Below are positions 22,406 through 36,400 of a stretch of DNA of 64,000 nucleotides, piece after piece. Within the stretch, counting starts at the first letter, position 1; every line of letters starts with the position of its first letter. Under the pieces are notes generated by a model, which saw only the letters and a program-made list of their open reading frames with translations, made no database searches and was not told the DNA's origin. The stretch lies in contig CM068547.1 of assembly GCA_035048495.1 (NCBI GenBank), positions 35,509,289 to 35,573,288 on the forward strand, given 5' to 3'. The stretch is from Euptelea pleiosperma (lineage: Eukaryota; Streptophyta; Magnoliopsida; Ranunculales; Eupteleaceae). A program made the position numbers and the translations under genes.

Positions 22406-25400
22406 TGAAAGTAGGATTTTTCCGCGTCGTTGGTTACGGAAATCCTAGATCTCAACAATATTTGTAATTATCCGATTCTTTTTCACTCAAATCCTGCAAA
22501 AATCACAGGGTTGTACAGTGGCTTGTGTCGGATGTCGATCCGCACTCGGGGTTAGTTTGCGTAATTCAACGACATGAAATGACGGATTTTTATCAAGAAA
22601 ACATGGAGAGGTGAGAATGGTGATGGATTTAAAACATTCTTAGTAATTTTTAGAGAGAGAAATTACCACAAACAATCAAAAACACAAAAGTAAACTAACA
22701 AATGCAAAAATAATAATTTTATTCATCCTCAATGAGTCTTACAAAATCAAATTAAATTCAAAAATTAACCTAGAAAGCCATAAAAATTAGAGGGAGAAAT
22801 GAGAAAATGTAGAGAGAGAAACATCGAAGAAGGCTATCTTAGAGAGAGAAAATATGGGGGAGAGAGAAAGTGGAGATCTAGAGAGAGAAAGGGGTGAGAG
22901 ACTTACCATTATACGTGTCCCATGGAGAGGGTCATCACGGAAGAGATCGAGGTATGGCTACCACCATGATGAAGAGAGAGTTATTGCCTAGCCATGGAAG
23001 GAATGGAGGTGCTGGCTGGTGGCTATAGAGGAGGAGAATCAGTGATTGGGCATGGTAGCTAACTGGAGATGGTTGCAAGGGGGATGCCAGTGGAGAAGCT
23101 TAGGATTAGAGTAGAGGAGAGATCGTGGGAGATGAGATGAGAGAGTAGTGGAGCGGTAGGAAGAGGGCAGCAACAATGGTTCAGGCAGTGCAGGCGGTGG
23201 TGAAGTGAGACGCCTTGAAGAAGGCGGCTGGACGTTGCCTGCTGGTGGATGGATGTGGATGGCAAGGGGAGGGCGATCCAGCAGGTAGGTATCCCCCTTC
23301 TTCCTCTCTTCTCTTCTCTTCTCCCCTCTTTCTTTTTCTGGTTCTTTTTTTTTTTTTTTATTTTCAAAATGGGGGAAGGAGAGGACTGTTGTAATTGTTG
23401 CTTGGTGTTGCCGCCTGAAACACCACAACGTTAGAGAGGTGAGGGAGGCGGCTTGGTGGAGCAATGTTAGACGTCAGCTGAGGAGCTAACGGACGGCCTG
23501 CAACTCAGTTGCCGTCTGAATGGTGGAAGGAGGAGCAGGTTCAGGCGGTAATGGTGGCTGGCAGTGGTGAAACGGCTGCAGCTGTAGCTGAGTTCGATGG
23601 TGAGGGCGAATGGGGAGAAACCTTTGGGTTCCTCCCTCCTTTACTTCTCTTCTTCTTCTTCCCTTCTTCTCTCTTCTTTCTTTTCTCTTTTTTTTTTTTT
23701 TTTTGTTTTGTTTTCTTTCCTTTTTTTTTTTTGTTTTTCTGGTTTTACAAGAAGATGAAGAACGGTGCTGTCCAATGGTGGAGAACTTGCTGTTACTCCA
23801 GTGAGGCGCAGATTGTAGAAGATTTGTAGAAGGAGGGCGGCACACTAGTCGGTGGAGTTGCAGGGTGCTATTCAGTCCGGCAAGGTGAAGAGAATGGAGA
23901 GAGATCTAGTCATGGTGGAGACGCTGGTCTGCACTAGAAGAGTTGCTGTTGGTGGTCCGGTTGGGCGGTGAATCAATGGAGAAGAAGAGCAGTGGGGAAG
24001 GGAAGGAAAGAGAGGATGTGCAGCCACCGGGGATGAGATTGTGGGAAGGGGAATGGGCCAAAAAAAGAGAGACTCAAGAGTAGGGTTTCTCCTTTCATAC
24101 CCAAAACGTGGGGCGTCGAAAATGGAAAGAGTGGTCTCCCGTTTAGATAGAATTGTTTCCTCTTTTGGAGAAAACGTTAGCAGCCCTTTGAAGGAAACGT
24201 TCTTCTTTCTTTGTGAGGGCAGCATGAAAACAGAAAATTCCTTTGATTGTAGACCCCACCTGATATTAACTTTAGCAAATATTCTTGCATGCTTCAAGTT
24301 CCATGTTATTACCCTCTTGCCCTTCACCTTTTGTGGACCAAATGTATCTCTCCATTGTGTGAGTTAATCTGGACTGTTCAAACGTCTCTTCCTTCTCGTG
24401 GCAAGTATCCCACAAATTTTTGGAAAGTATCTCACTTTCTTGCCATTCATCTTTGTACATTCGGTACTTTGTGAGAATTTTTTTACATGGAAAGTATCTC
24501 CACGTCCTCTTTTGCTTCCCGCCATGTTACCAACTTGTTAGCTCATACAACCCGTGCTTCATTCTATGCATTGCACGCCACGTCTTGCCATAAACGTCTA
24601 GCTCACTTTCCTAGAATCGCATCTATTCATATTGCTTGCTTCCACAAGTTCCTCACTACCTTGCTTTGTTGTTTCTTGGTATCTAGCGGCTTAGTCCAAA
24701 ATCCAACATCAAACTTGGCCCATCTCGTGGCTTGTTGACCTGGCTCATGGGCCCACATCCTTGGTTCGTTACCTCGACCAACACACATGTTGTCCCATTG
24801 GCCTTTAGATATCTTGATGGCTATCCCATGGGAATAATCAGCATCACATGTTCACTGGCTCTTTGGGCTTGCCGTCAGGATTTGGTCATTGCGTCCAAGG
24901 TCTTGTATATTCGCCAAATAGGATTCCTCAGCTTTATTATACACTGGATGTGTTAAGTATCTGCCCTCTTCTGCCATGCTTGCTTGCCTATGACAGATTT
25001 TCCTCATCTCATTGATGGGTCCAGTAACATGGTCCACTGGCTCATTCTCTCTCTTGGTTCTCGGTCTGGCGCTTTGATTATCTGGCTTGACCTGTACTTG
25101 GCTCATATCTTCTAAACATAGCCTGTTGGCTCTTTAAGCTTTGATAATGGGCTTCTATGGTTGATTGTGGGCCCGTAAGTCTTGAGAATCGCCTGATCGG
25201 ATTTCCTGCGAGAGAAAAACACGTAATGAAACTTGATCAAAATGGCTTCATATCTAGAATTCCGAAAATGTGTTTAAATAATGCAAATATACCATTTCGT
25301 CCAGAAAAGTGTGTTCTACGCAACAGAAGAGACTCTTACGAAGAAAAGTAGGTAAATAGAGTATTTTACGTAGGAGAATGCAATAACGCTAAAAGGATAA

Positions 25401-25433
25401 TTGCTTAAAATAAGCACTTTTGAGCGAATATCA
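22406..25433 (-). repeat. 5' LTR (right) of the Athila element
   Basis: 3,028 bp, same ends and length as the left LTR, and no difference seen in the stretches compared or in any open-frame translation. In element direction it begins TGATATTCG at 25433. It should hold the promoter, but I do not see a convincing TATA box and do not call one. Confidence 0.95.
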
Positions 25434-25438
25434 GGTTG
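25434..25438. repeat. Target site duplication GGTTG, right copy
   Basis: GGTTG follows the CA end of the right LTR and continues into CGAAAAATTCAC, ordinary satellite sequence. Confidence 0.96.
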
Positions 25439-27846
25439 CGAAAAATTCACAAGTTATAAGCTTCGGAACGTAACACACAAACTGAGTCCAATTTGAGACG
25501 TTGATGCACGGATAGAGCTAACTTGTTTCGACTGTCAAGAATCTTGTTCCAACACATCAAATGTGTTGAAACAATAGTAATGGAAGAGTTTGAGTCCAAA
25601 ATAAGAGGTCTGGTTGCGAAAATGTCACAAGTTATAGCCTTCGGAATATAACACACAAACTGAGTCCAATTTGAGACGTTGACGCATGGATGGAGCTAAC
25701 TTGTTTCGACGGTCCCAAATCATGTTCCAAGACTTAAAATCTGTTGAAAAAATAGTAATGGAAGAGTTAGAGTCCAATTACGAGGTGTGGTTGCGAAAAA
25801 TTCACAAGTTATAAGCTTCGGAAGGTAACACACAAACTGAGTCCATTTTGAGACGTTGACGCACGGATGGAGCTAACTTGTTTCGACTGTCACGATTCTT
25901 GATCCAACAATTCAAATGTGTTGAAACAATGGTAATGGAAAAGATTTAGGCCAATTACGAGGTCCGATTGCGAAAAAGTCACAAGTTATAGGCTTCGGAA
26001 TGTAACACACAAACTGAGTCCAATTTGAGACGTTGATGCACGGATTGAGCTAACTTGTTTCGACTGTCAAGAATCTTGTTCCAACACATCAAATGTGTTT
26101 AAACAATAGTAATGGACGAGTTTGAGTCCAATTACGAGGTCCGGTTGCAAAAATGTCACAAGTTATAGCCTTCGGAATATAACACACAAACTGAGTCCAA
26201 TTTGAGACGTTGACGCATGGATGGAGCTAACTTGTTTCGACGGTCCCAAATCATGTTCCAACATTTAAAATCTGTTGAAAAAATAGTAATGGAAGAGTTA
26301 GAGTCCAATTACGAGGTGTGGTTGCGAAAAATTCACAAGTTATAAGCTTCGGAACGTAACACACAAACTGAGTCCAATTTGAGACGTTGACGCACGGATG
26401 GAGCTAACTTGTTTCGACTGTCACGAATCTTGTTCCAACACTTCAAATGTGTTGAAACAATAGTAATGGAAGAGTTTGAGTCCAATTACGAGGTATGGTT
26501 GCGAAAAAGTCACAAGTTATAAGCTTCGGAATGTAATACACAAACTGAGTCCAATTTGAGACGTTGACGCACGGATGGAGCAAACTTGTTTCGACTGTCA
26601 CGAATCTTGTCCCAACACTGCAAATGTGTTGAAACAATAGTAATGGAAGAATTCGAGTCTAATTACGAGGTCCGGTTGCGAAAAAGTCACAAGTTATAGG
26701 CTTCGGAATGTAACACACAAACTGAGTCCAATTTGAGACGTTGATGCACGGATTGAGCTAACTTGTTTCGACTGTTAAGAATCTTATTCCAACACATCAA
26801 ATGTGTTGAAACAATAGTAATGGAAGAGTTTGAGTCCAATTACATGGTCCGATTGCTAAAAGCCCTTAAGTTATAGGCTTCGGAATGTAACAAACGAACT
26901 GAGTCCAATTTGAGACGTTGACGCACGGATAGAGCTAACTTGTTTCGACGGTCCCAAATCATGTTCCAACACTTAAAATCTGTTGAAACAATTGTAATGG
27001 AAGAGTTTGAGTCAAATTACGAGCTCTGGTTGCGAAAACGTCACAAGTTATAGGCTTCGGAATGTAACACACAAACTGAGTCCAATTAGAGACATTGACG
27101 AACGGATGGAGCAAACTTCTTTCGACTGTCCCGAATTTTGCTCCAACACTTCAAATGTGTTGAAACAATAGTAATGGAAGAGTTTGAGTCCAATTACGAG
27201 GTTCAGTTGCGAAAAAGTCACAAGTTATAGGCTTCGGAATGTAACACACAAACTGAGTCCAATTTGAGACGTTGATGCACGGATGGAGCTAACTTGTTTC
27301 GACTGTCAAGAATCTTGTTCCAACACATCAAATGTGTTGAAACAATAGTAATGGAAGAGTTTGAGTCCAAAATAAGAGGTCTGGTTGCGAAAATGTCACA
27401 AGTTATAGCCTTCGGAATATAACACACAAACTGAGTCCAATTTGAGACGTTGACGCATGGATGGAGCTAACTTGTTTCGACGGTCCCAAATCATGTTCCA
27501 AGACTTAAAATCTGTTGAAAAAATAGTAATGGAAGAGTTAGAGTCCAATTACGAGGTGTGGTTGCGAAAAATTCACAAGTTATAAGCTTCGGAAGGTAAC
27601 ACACAAACTGAGTCCATTTTGAGACGTTGACGCACGGATGGAGCTAACTTGTTTCGACTGTCACGATTCTTGATCCAACAATTCAAATGTGTTGAAACAA
27701 TGGTAATGGAAAAGATTTAGGCCAATTACGAGGTCCGATTGCGAAAAAGTCACAAGTTATAGGCTTCGGAATGTAACACACAAACTGAGTCCAATTTGAG
27801 ACGTTGATGCACGGATTGAGCTAACTTGTTTCGACTGTCAAGAATC

Positions 27847-27877
27847 TTGTTCCAACACATCAAATGTGTTGGAACAA
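27847..27877. repeat. Perfect 14-bp dyad in a satellite monomer
   Basis: TTGTTCCAACACAT and its exact reverse complement flank the loop CAA. Most equivalent monomers read GTGTTGAAAC on the right side and have one mismatch; here the G of GTGTTGGAAC makes the stem complete. Confidence 0.9.
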
Positions 27878-28090
27878 TAGTAATGGACGAGTTTGAGTCC
27901 AATTACGAGGTCCGGTTGCGAAAATGTCACAAGTTATAGGCTTCGGAATATAACACACAAACTGAGTCCAATTTGAGACGTTGACGCATTGATGGAGCTA
28001 ACTTGTTTCGACGGTCCCAAATCATGTTCCAACACTTAAAATCTGTTTAAACAATAGTAATGGAATAGTTGGAGTCCAATTACGAGGTGT

Positions 28091-30747
28091 GGTTGCGAAA
28101 AATTCACAAGTTATAAGCTTCGGAACGTAACACACAAACTGAGTCCAATTTGAGACGTTGATGCACGGATAGAGCTAACTTGTTTCGACTGTCAAGAATC
28201 TTGTTCCAACACATCAAATGTGTTGAAACAATAGTAATGGAAGAGTTTGAGTCCAAAATAAGAGGTCTGGTTGCGAAAATGTCACAAGTTATAGCCTTCG
28301 GAATATAACACACAAACTGAGTCCAATTTGAGACGTTGACGCATGGATGGAGCTAACTTGTTTCGACGGTCCCAAATCATGTTCCAAGACTTAAAATCTG
28401 TTGAAAAAATAGTAATGGAAGAGTTAGAGTCCAATTACGAGGTGTGGTTGCGAAAAATTCACAAGTTATAAGCTTCGGAAGGTAACACACAAACTGAGTC
28501 CATTTTGAGACGTTGACGCACGGATGGAGCTAACTTGTTTCGACTGTCACGATTCTTGATCCAACAATTCAAATGTGTTGAAACAATGGTAATGGAAAAG
28601 ATTTAGGCCAATTACGAGGTCCGATTGCGAAAAAGTCACAAGTTATAGGCTTCGGAATGTAACACACAAACTGAGTCCAATTTGAGACGTTGATGCACGG
28701 ATTGAGCTAACTTGTTTCGACTGTCAAGAATCTTGTTCCAACACATCAAATGTGTTTAAACAATAGTAATGGACGAGTTTGAGTCCAATTACGAGGTCCG
28801 GTTGCAAAAATGTCACAAGTTATAGCCTTCGGAATATAACACACAAACTGAGTCCAATTTGAGACGTTGACGCATGGATGGAGCTAACTTGTTTCGACGG
28901 TCCCAAATCATGTTCCAACATTTAAAATCTGTTGAAAAAATAGTAATGGAAGAGTTAGAGTCCAATTACGAGGTGTGGTTGCGAAAAATTCACAAGTTAT
29001 AAGCTTCGGAACGTAACACACAAACTGAGTCCAATTTGAGACGTTGACGCACGGATGGAGCTAACTTGTTTCGACTGTCACGAATCTTGTTCCAACACTT
29101 CAAATGTGTTGAAACAATAGTAATGGAAGAGTTTGAGTCCAATTACGAGGTATGGTTGCGAAAAAGTCACAAGTTATAAGCTTCGGAATGTAATACACAA
29201 ACTGAGTCCAATTTGAGACGTTGACGCACGGATGGAGCAAACTTGTTTCGACTGTCACGAATCTTGTCCCAACACTGCAAATGTGTTGAAACAATAGTAA
29301 TGGAAGAATTCGAGTCTAATTACGAGGTCCGGTTGCGAAAAAGTCACAAGTTATAGGCTTCGGAATGTAACACACAAACTGAGTCCAATTTGAGACGTTG
29401 ATGCACGGATTGAGCTAACTTGTTTCGACTGTTAAGAATCTTATTCCAACACATCAAATGTGTTGAAACAATAGTAATGGAAGAGTTTGAGTCCAATTAC
29501 ATGGTCCGATTGCTAAAAGCCCTTAAGTTATAGGCTTCGGAATGTAACAAACGAACTGAGTCCAATTTGAGACGTTGACGCACGGATAGAGCTAACTTGT
29601 TTCGACGGTCCCAAATCATGTTCCAACACTTAAAATCTGTTGAAACAATTGTAATGGAAGAGTTTGAGTCAAATTACGAGCTCTGGTTGCGAAAACGTCA
29701 CAAGTTATAGGCTTCGGAATGTAACACACAAACTGAGTCCAATTAGAGACATTGACGAACGGATGGAGCAAACTTCTTTCGACTGTCCCGAATTTTGCTC
29801 CAACACTTCAAATGTGTTGAAACAATAGTAATGGAAGAGTTTGAGTCCAATTACGAGGTTCAGTTGCGAAAAAGTCACAAGTTATAGGCTTCGGAATGTA
29901 ACACACAAACTGAGTCCAATTTGAGACGTTGATGCACGGATGGAGCTAACTTGTTTCGACTGTCAAGAATCTTGTTCCAACACATCAAATGTGTTGAAAC
30001 AATAGTAATGGAAGAGTTTGAGTCCAAAATAAGAGGTCTGGTTGCGAAAATGTCACAAGTTATAGCCTTCGGAATATAACACACAAACTGAGTCCAATTT
30101 GAGACGTTGACGCATGGATGGAGCTAACTTGTTTCGACGGTCCCAAATCATGTTCCAAGACTTAAAATCTGTTGAAAAAATAGTAATGGAAGAGTTAGAG
30201 TCCAATTACGAGGTGTGGTTGCGAAAAATTCACAAGTTATAAGCTTCGGAAGGTAACACACAAACTGAGTCCATTTTGAGACGTTGACGCACGGATGGAG
30301 CTAACTTGTTTCGACTGTCACGATTCTTGATCCAACAATTCAAATGTGTTGAAACAATGGTAATGGAAAAGATTTAGGCCAATTACGAGGTCCGATTGCG
30401 AAAAAGTCACAAGTTATAGGCTTCGGAATGTAACACACAAACTGAGTCCAATTTGAGACGTTGATGCACGGATTGAGCTAACTTGTTTCGACTGTCAAGA
30501 ATCTTGTTCCAACACATCAAATGTGTTGGAACAATAGTAATGGACGAGTTTGAGTCCAATTACGAGGTCCGGTTGCGAAAATGTCACAAGTTATAGGCTT
30601 CGGAATATAACACACAAACTGAGTCCAATTTGAGACGTTGACGCATTGATGGAGCTAACTTGTTTCGACGGTCCCAAATCATGTTCCAACACTTAAAATC
30701 TGTTTAAACAATAGTAATGGAATAGTTGGAGTCCAATTACGAGGTGT
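28091..30747. repeat. Type B HOR copy 2 (2657 bp, class W)
   Basis: Nearly identical to the preceding copy, with the same length and the same W markers (about 28801 and 28918). Confidence 0.92.
30504..30534. repeat. Perfect 14-bp dyad, second occurrence
   Basis: Same stem and CAA loop as at 27847, exactly one HOR period (2657 bp) away. Confidence 0.9.
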
Positions 30748-33404
30748 GGTTGCGAAAAATTCACAAGTTATAAGCTTCGGAACGTAACACACAAACTGAG
30801 TCCAATTTGAGACGTTGATGCACGGATAGAGCTAACTTGTTTCGACTGTCAAGAATCTTGTTCCAACACATCAAATGTGTTGAAACAATAGTAATGGAAG
30901 AGTTTGAGTCCAAAATAAGAGGTCTGGTTGCGAAAATGTCACAAGTTATAGCCTTCGGAATATAACACACAAACTGAGTCCAATTTGAGACGTTGACGCA
31001 TGGATGGAGCTAACTTGTTTCGACGGTCCCAAATCATGTTCCAAGACTTAAAATCTGTTGAAAAAATAGTAATGGAAGAGTTAGAGTCCAATTACGAGGT
31101 GTGGTTGCGAAAAATTCACAAGTTATAAGCTTCGGAAGGTAACACACAAACTGAGTCCATTTTGAGACGTTGACGCACGGATGGAGCTAACTTGTTTCGA
31201 CTGTCACGATTCTTGATCCAACAATTCAAATGTGTTGAAACAATGGTAATAAAAAAGATTTAGGCCAATTACGAGGTCCGATTGCGAAAAAGTCACAAGT
31301 TATAGGCTTCGGAATGTAACACACAAACTGAGTCCAATTTGAGACGTTGATGCACGGATTGAGCTAACTTGTTTCGACTGTCAAGAATCTTGTTCCAACA
31401 CATCAAATGTGTTTAAACAATAGTAATGGACGAGTTTGAGTCCAATTACGAGGTCCGGTTGCAAAAATGTCACAAGTTATAGCCTTCGGAATATAACACA
31501 CAAACTGAGTCCAATTTGAGACGTTGACGCATGGATGGAGCTAACTTGTTTCGACGGTCCCAAATCATGTTCCAACATTTAAAATCTGTTGAAAAAATAG
31601 TAATGGAAGAGTTAGAGTCCAATTACGAGGTGTGGTTGCGAAAAATTCACAAGTTATAAGCTTCGGAACGTAACACACAAACTGAGTCCAATTTGAGACG
31701 TTGACGCACGGATGGAGCTAACTTGTTTCGACTGTCACGAATCTTGTTCCAACACTTCAAATGTGTTGAAACAATAGTAATGGAAGAGTTTGAGTCCAAT
31801 TACGAGGTATGGTTGCGAAAAAGTCACAAGTTATAAGCTTCGGAATGTAATACACAAACTGAGTCCAATTTGAGACGTTGACGCACGGATGGAGCAAACT
31901 TGTTTCGACTGTCACGAATCTTGTCCCAACACTGCAAATGTGTTGAAACAATAGTAATGGAAGAATTCGAGTCTAATTACGAGGTCCGGTTGCGAAAAAG
32001 TCACAAGTTATAGGCTTCGGAATGTAACACACAAACTGAGTCCAATTTGAGACGTTGATGCACGGATTGAGCTAACTTGTTTCGACTGTTAAGAATCTTA
32101 TTCCAACACATCAAATGTGTTGAAACAATAGTAATGGAAGAGTTTGAGTCCAATTACATGGTCCGATTGCTAAAAGCCCTTAAGTTATAGGCTTCGGAAT
32201 GTAACAAACGAACTGAGTCCAATTTGAGACGTTGACGCACGGATAGAGCTAACTTGTTTCGACGGTCCCAAATCATGTTCCAACACTTAAAATCTGTTGA
32301 AACAATTGTAATGGAAGAGTTTGAGTCAAATTACGAGCTCTGGTTGCGAAAATGTCACAAGTTATAGGCTTCGGAATGTAACACACAAACTGAGTCCAAT
32401 TAGAGACATTGACGAACGGATGGAGCAAACTTCTTTCGACTGTCCCGAATTTTGCTCCAACACTTCAAATGTGTTGAAACAATAGTAATGGAAGAGTTTG
32501 AGTCCAATTACGAGGTTCAGTTGCGAAAAAGTCACAAGTTATAGGCTTCGGAATGTAACACACAAACTGAGTCCAATTTGAGACGTTGATGCACGGATGG
32601 AGCTAACTTGTTTCGACTGTCAAGAATCTTGTTCCAACACATCAAATGTGTTGAAACAATAGTAATGGAAGAGTTTGAGTCCAAAATAAGAGGTCTGGTT
32701 GCGAAAATGTCACAAGTTATAGCCTTCGGAATATAACACACAAACTGAGTCCAATTTGAGACGTTGACGCATGGATGGAGCTAACTTGTTTCGACGGTCC
32801 CAAATCATGTTCCAAGACTTAAAATCTGTTGAAAAAATAGTAATGGAAGAGTTAGAGTCCAATTACGAGGTGTGGTTGCGAAAAATTCACAAGTTATAAG
32901 CTTCGGAAGGTAACACACAAACTGAGTCCATTTTGAGACGTTGACGCACGGATGGAGCTAACTTGTTTCGACTGTCACGATTCTTGATCCAACAATTCAA
33001 ATGTGTTGAAACAATGGTAATGGAAAAGATTTAGGCCAATTACGAGGTCCGATTGCGAAAAAGTCACAAGTTATAGGCTTCGGAATGTAACACACAAACT
33101 GAGTCCAATTTGAGACGTTGATGCACGGATTGAGCTAACTTGTTTCGACTGTCAAGAATCTTGTTCCAACACATCAAATGTGTTGAAACAATAGTAATGG
33201 ACGAGTTTGAGTCCAATTACGAGGTCCGGTTGCGAAAATGTCACAAGTTATAGGCTTCGGAATATAACACACAAACTGAGTCCAATTTGAGACGTTGACG
33301 CATTGATGGAGCAAACTTGTTTCGACGGTCCCAAATCATGTTCCAACACTTAAAATCTGTTTAAACAATAGTAATGGAATAGTTGGAGTCCAATTACGAG
33401 GTGT
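30748..33404. repeat. Type B HOR copy 3 (2657 bp, class W)
   Basis: Private changes include GG to AA at 31251-31252 and C to T at 32353 (AAAACGTCAC to AAAATGTCAC). The latter lies in a CpG and fits deamination of methylated cytosine. The perfect dyad of copies 1 and 2 is not present at its usual place here (about 33161). Confidence 0.9.
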
Positions 33405-36400
33405 GGTTGCGAAAAATTCACAAGTTATAAGCTTCGGAACGTAACACACAAACTGAGTCCAATTTGAGACGTTGATGCACGGATAGAGCTAACTTGTTTC
33501 GACTGTCAAGAATCTTGTTCCAACACATCAAATGTGTTGAAACAATAGTAATGGAAGAGTTTGAGTCCAAAATAAGAGGTCTGGTTGCGAAAATGTCACA
33601 AGTTATAGCCTTCGGAATATAACACACAAACTGAGTCCAATTTGAGACGTTGACGCATGGATGGAGCTAACTTGTTTCGACGGTCCCAAATCATGTTCCA
33701 AGACTTAAAATCTGTTGAAAAAATAGTAATGGAAGAGTTAGAGTCCAATTACGAGGTGTGGTTGCGAAAAATTCACAAGTTATAAGCTTCGGAAGGTAAC
33801 ACACAAACTGAGTCCATTTTGAGACGTTGACGCACGGATGGAGCTAACTTGTTTCGACTGTCACGATTCTTGATCCAACAATTCAAATGTGTTGAAACAA
33901 TGGTAATGGAAAAGATTTAGGCCAATTACGAGGTCCGATTGCGAAAAAGTCACAAGTTATAGGCTTCGGAATGTAACACACAAACTGAGTCCAATTTGAG
34001 ACGTTGATGCACGGATTGAGCTAACTTGTTTCGACTGTCAAGAATCTTGTTCCAACACATCAAATGTGTTGGAACAATAGTAATGGACGAGTTTGAGTCC
34101 AATTACGAGGTCCGGTTGCAAAAATGTCACAAGTTATAGCCTTCGGAATATAACACACAAACTGAGTCCAATTTGAGACGTTGACGCATGGATGGAGCTA
34201 ACTTGTTTCGACGGTCCCAAATCATGTTCCAACATTTAAAATCTGTTGAAAAAATAGTAATGGAAGAGTTAGAGTCCAATTACGAGGTGTGGTTGCGAAA
34301 AATTCACAAGTTATAAGCTTCGGAACGTAACACACAAACTGAGTCCAATTTGAGACGTTGACGCACGGATGGAGCTAACTTGTTTCGACTGTCACGAATC
34401 TTGTTCCAACACTTCAAATGTGTTGAAACAATAGTAATGGAAGAGTTTGAGTCCAATTACGAGGTATGGTTGCGAAAAAGTCACAAGTTATAAGCTTCGG
34501 AATGTAATACACAAACTGAGTCCAATTTGAGACGTTGACGCACGGATGGAGCAAACTTGTTTCGACTGTCACGAATCTTGTCCCAACACTGCAAATGTGT
34601 TGAAACAATAGTAATGGAAGAATTCGAGTCTAATTACGAGGTCCGGTTGCGAAAAAGTCACAAGTTATAGGCTTCGGAATGTAACACACAAACTGAGTCC
34701 AATTTGAGACGTTGATGCACGGATTGAGCTAACTTGTTTCGACTGTTAAGAATCTTATTCCAACACATCAAATGTGTTGAAACAATAGTAATGGAAGAGT
34801 TTGAGTCCAATTACATGGTCCGATTGCTAAAAGCCCTTAAGTTATAGGCTTCGGAATGTAACAAACGAACTGAGTCCAATTTGAGACGTTGACGCACGGA
34901 TAGAGCTAACTTGTTTCGACGGTCCCAAATCATGTTCCAACACTTAAAATCTGTTGAAACAATTGTAATGGAAGAGTTTGAGTCAAATTACGAGCTCTGG
35001 TTGCGAAAACGTCACAAGTTATAGGCTTCGGAATGTAACACACAAACTGAGTCCAATTAGAGACATTGACGAACGGATGGAGCAAACTTCTTTCGACTGT
35101 CCCGAATTTTGCTCCAACACTTCAAATGTGTTGAAACAATAGTAATGGAAGAGTTTGAGTCCAATTACGAGGTTCAGTTGCGAAAAAGTCACAAGTTATA
35201 GGCTTCGGAATGTAACACACAAACTGAGTCCAATTTGAGACGTTGATGCACGGATGGAGCTAACTTGTTTCGACGGTCCCAAATCATGTTCCAACATTTA
35301 AAATCTGTTGAAAAAATAGTAATGGAAGAGTTAGAGTCCAATTACGAGGTGTGGTTGCGAAAAATTCACAAGTTATAAGCTTCGGAACGTAACACACAAA
35401 CTGAGTCCAATTTGAGACGTTGACGCACGGATGGAGCTAACTTGTTTCGACTGTCACGAATCTTGTTGCAACACTTCAAATGTGTTGAAACAATAGTAAT
35501 GGAAGAGTTTGAGTCCAATTACGAGGTATGGTTGCGAAAAAGTCACAAGTTATAAGCTTCGGAATGTAATACACAAACTGAGTCCAATTTGAGACGTTGA
35601 CGCACGGATGGAGCAAACTTGTTTCGACTGTCACGAATCTTGTCCCAACACTGCAAATGTGTTGAAACAATAGTAATGGAAGAATTCGAGTCTAATTACG
35701 AGGTCCGGTTGCGAAAAAGTCACAAGTTATAGGCTTCGGAATGTAACACACAAACTGAGTCCAATTTGAGACGTTGATGCACGGATTGAGCTAACTTGTT
35801 TCGACTGTTAAGAATCTTATTCCAACACATCAAATGTGTTGAAACAATAGTAATGGAAGAGTTTGAGTCCAATTACATGGTCCGATTGCTAAAAGCCCTT
35901 AAGTTATAGGCTTCGGAATGTAACAAACGAACTGAGTCCAATTTGAGACGTTGACGCACGGATAGAGCTAACTTCTTTCGACGGTCCCAAATCATGTTCC
36001 AACACTTAAAATCTGTTGAAACAATTGTAATGGAAGAGTTTGAGTCAAATTACGAGCTCTGGTTGCGAAAACGTCACAAGTTATAGGCTTCGGAATGTAA
36101 CACACAAACTGAGTCCAATTAGAGACATTGACGAACGGATGGAGCAAACTTCTTTCGACTGTCCCGAATTTTGCTCCAACACTTCAAATGTGTTGAAACA
36201 ATAGTAATGGAAGAGTTTGAGTCCAATTACGAGGTTCAGTTGCGAAAAAGTCACAAGTTATAGGCTTCGGAATGTAACACACAAACTGAGTCCAATTTGA
36301 GACGTTGATGCACGGATGGAGCTAACTTGTTTCGACTGTCAAGAATCTTGTTCCAACACATCAAATGTGTTGAAACAATAGTAATGGAAGAGTTTGAGTC

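Larger units (their letters stand above)
6895..25433 (-). mobile_element. Athila-lineage Ty3/gypsy LTR retrotransposon, full length, with nested solo LTR
   Basis: An 18,539-bp element lies between perfect GGTTG duplications. The order in its own direction (minus strand) is 5' LTR 25433-22406, primer binding site, leader with an inserted solo LTR, gag, pol, polypurine tract, 3' LTR 9922-6895. Domain order PR-RT-RNaseH-IN, the DLGAS protease motif, the long pre-protease Gln-rich linker, the very long LTRs, the absence of a chromodomain and the tRNA-Asp-type primer site all place it in the Athila branch of the non-chromodomain (Tat/Athila) clade. The outer LTRs have the same length and I saw no difference between them, implying a recent insertion. 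Without the solo LTR and its duplication the element would be about 15.5 kb. Confidence 0.95.
25434..28090. repeat. Type B HOR copy 1 (15 monomers, 2657 bp, class W)
   Basis: First type B copy right of the insertion. Class W is marked by GGTTGCAAAAATGTCAC (about 26143) and CCAACATTTAAAATC (about 26260). The next two copies follow at exactly 2657 bp. Confidence 0.92.

Noticed and set aside
6895..25433. Reading the three LTRs as two tandem elements sharing a middle LTR
   Set aside because: The middle LTR has its own TTTGC duplication and a diverged interior, and only one internal coding region exists. A nested solo LTR explains all three facts.
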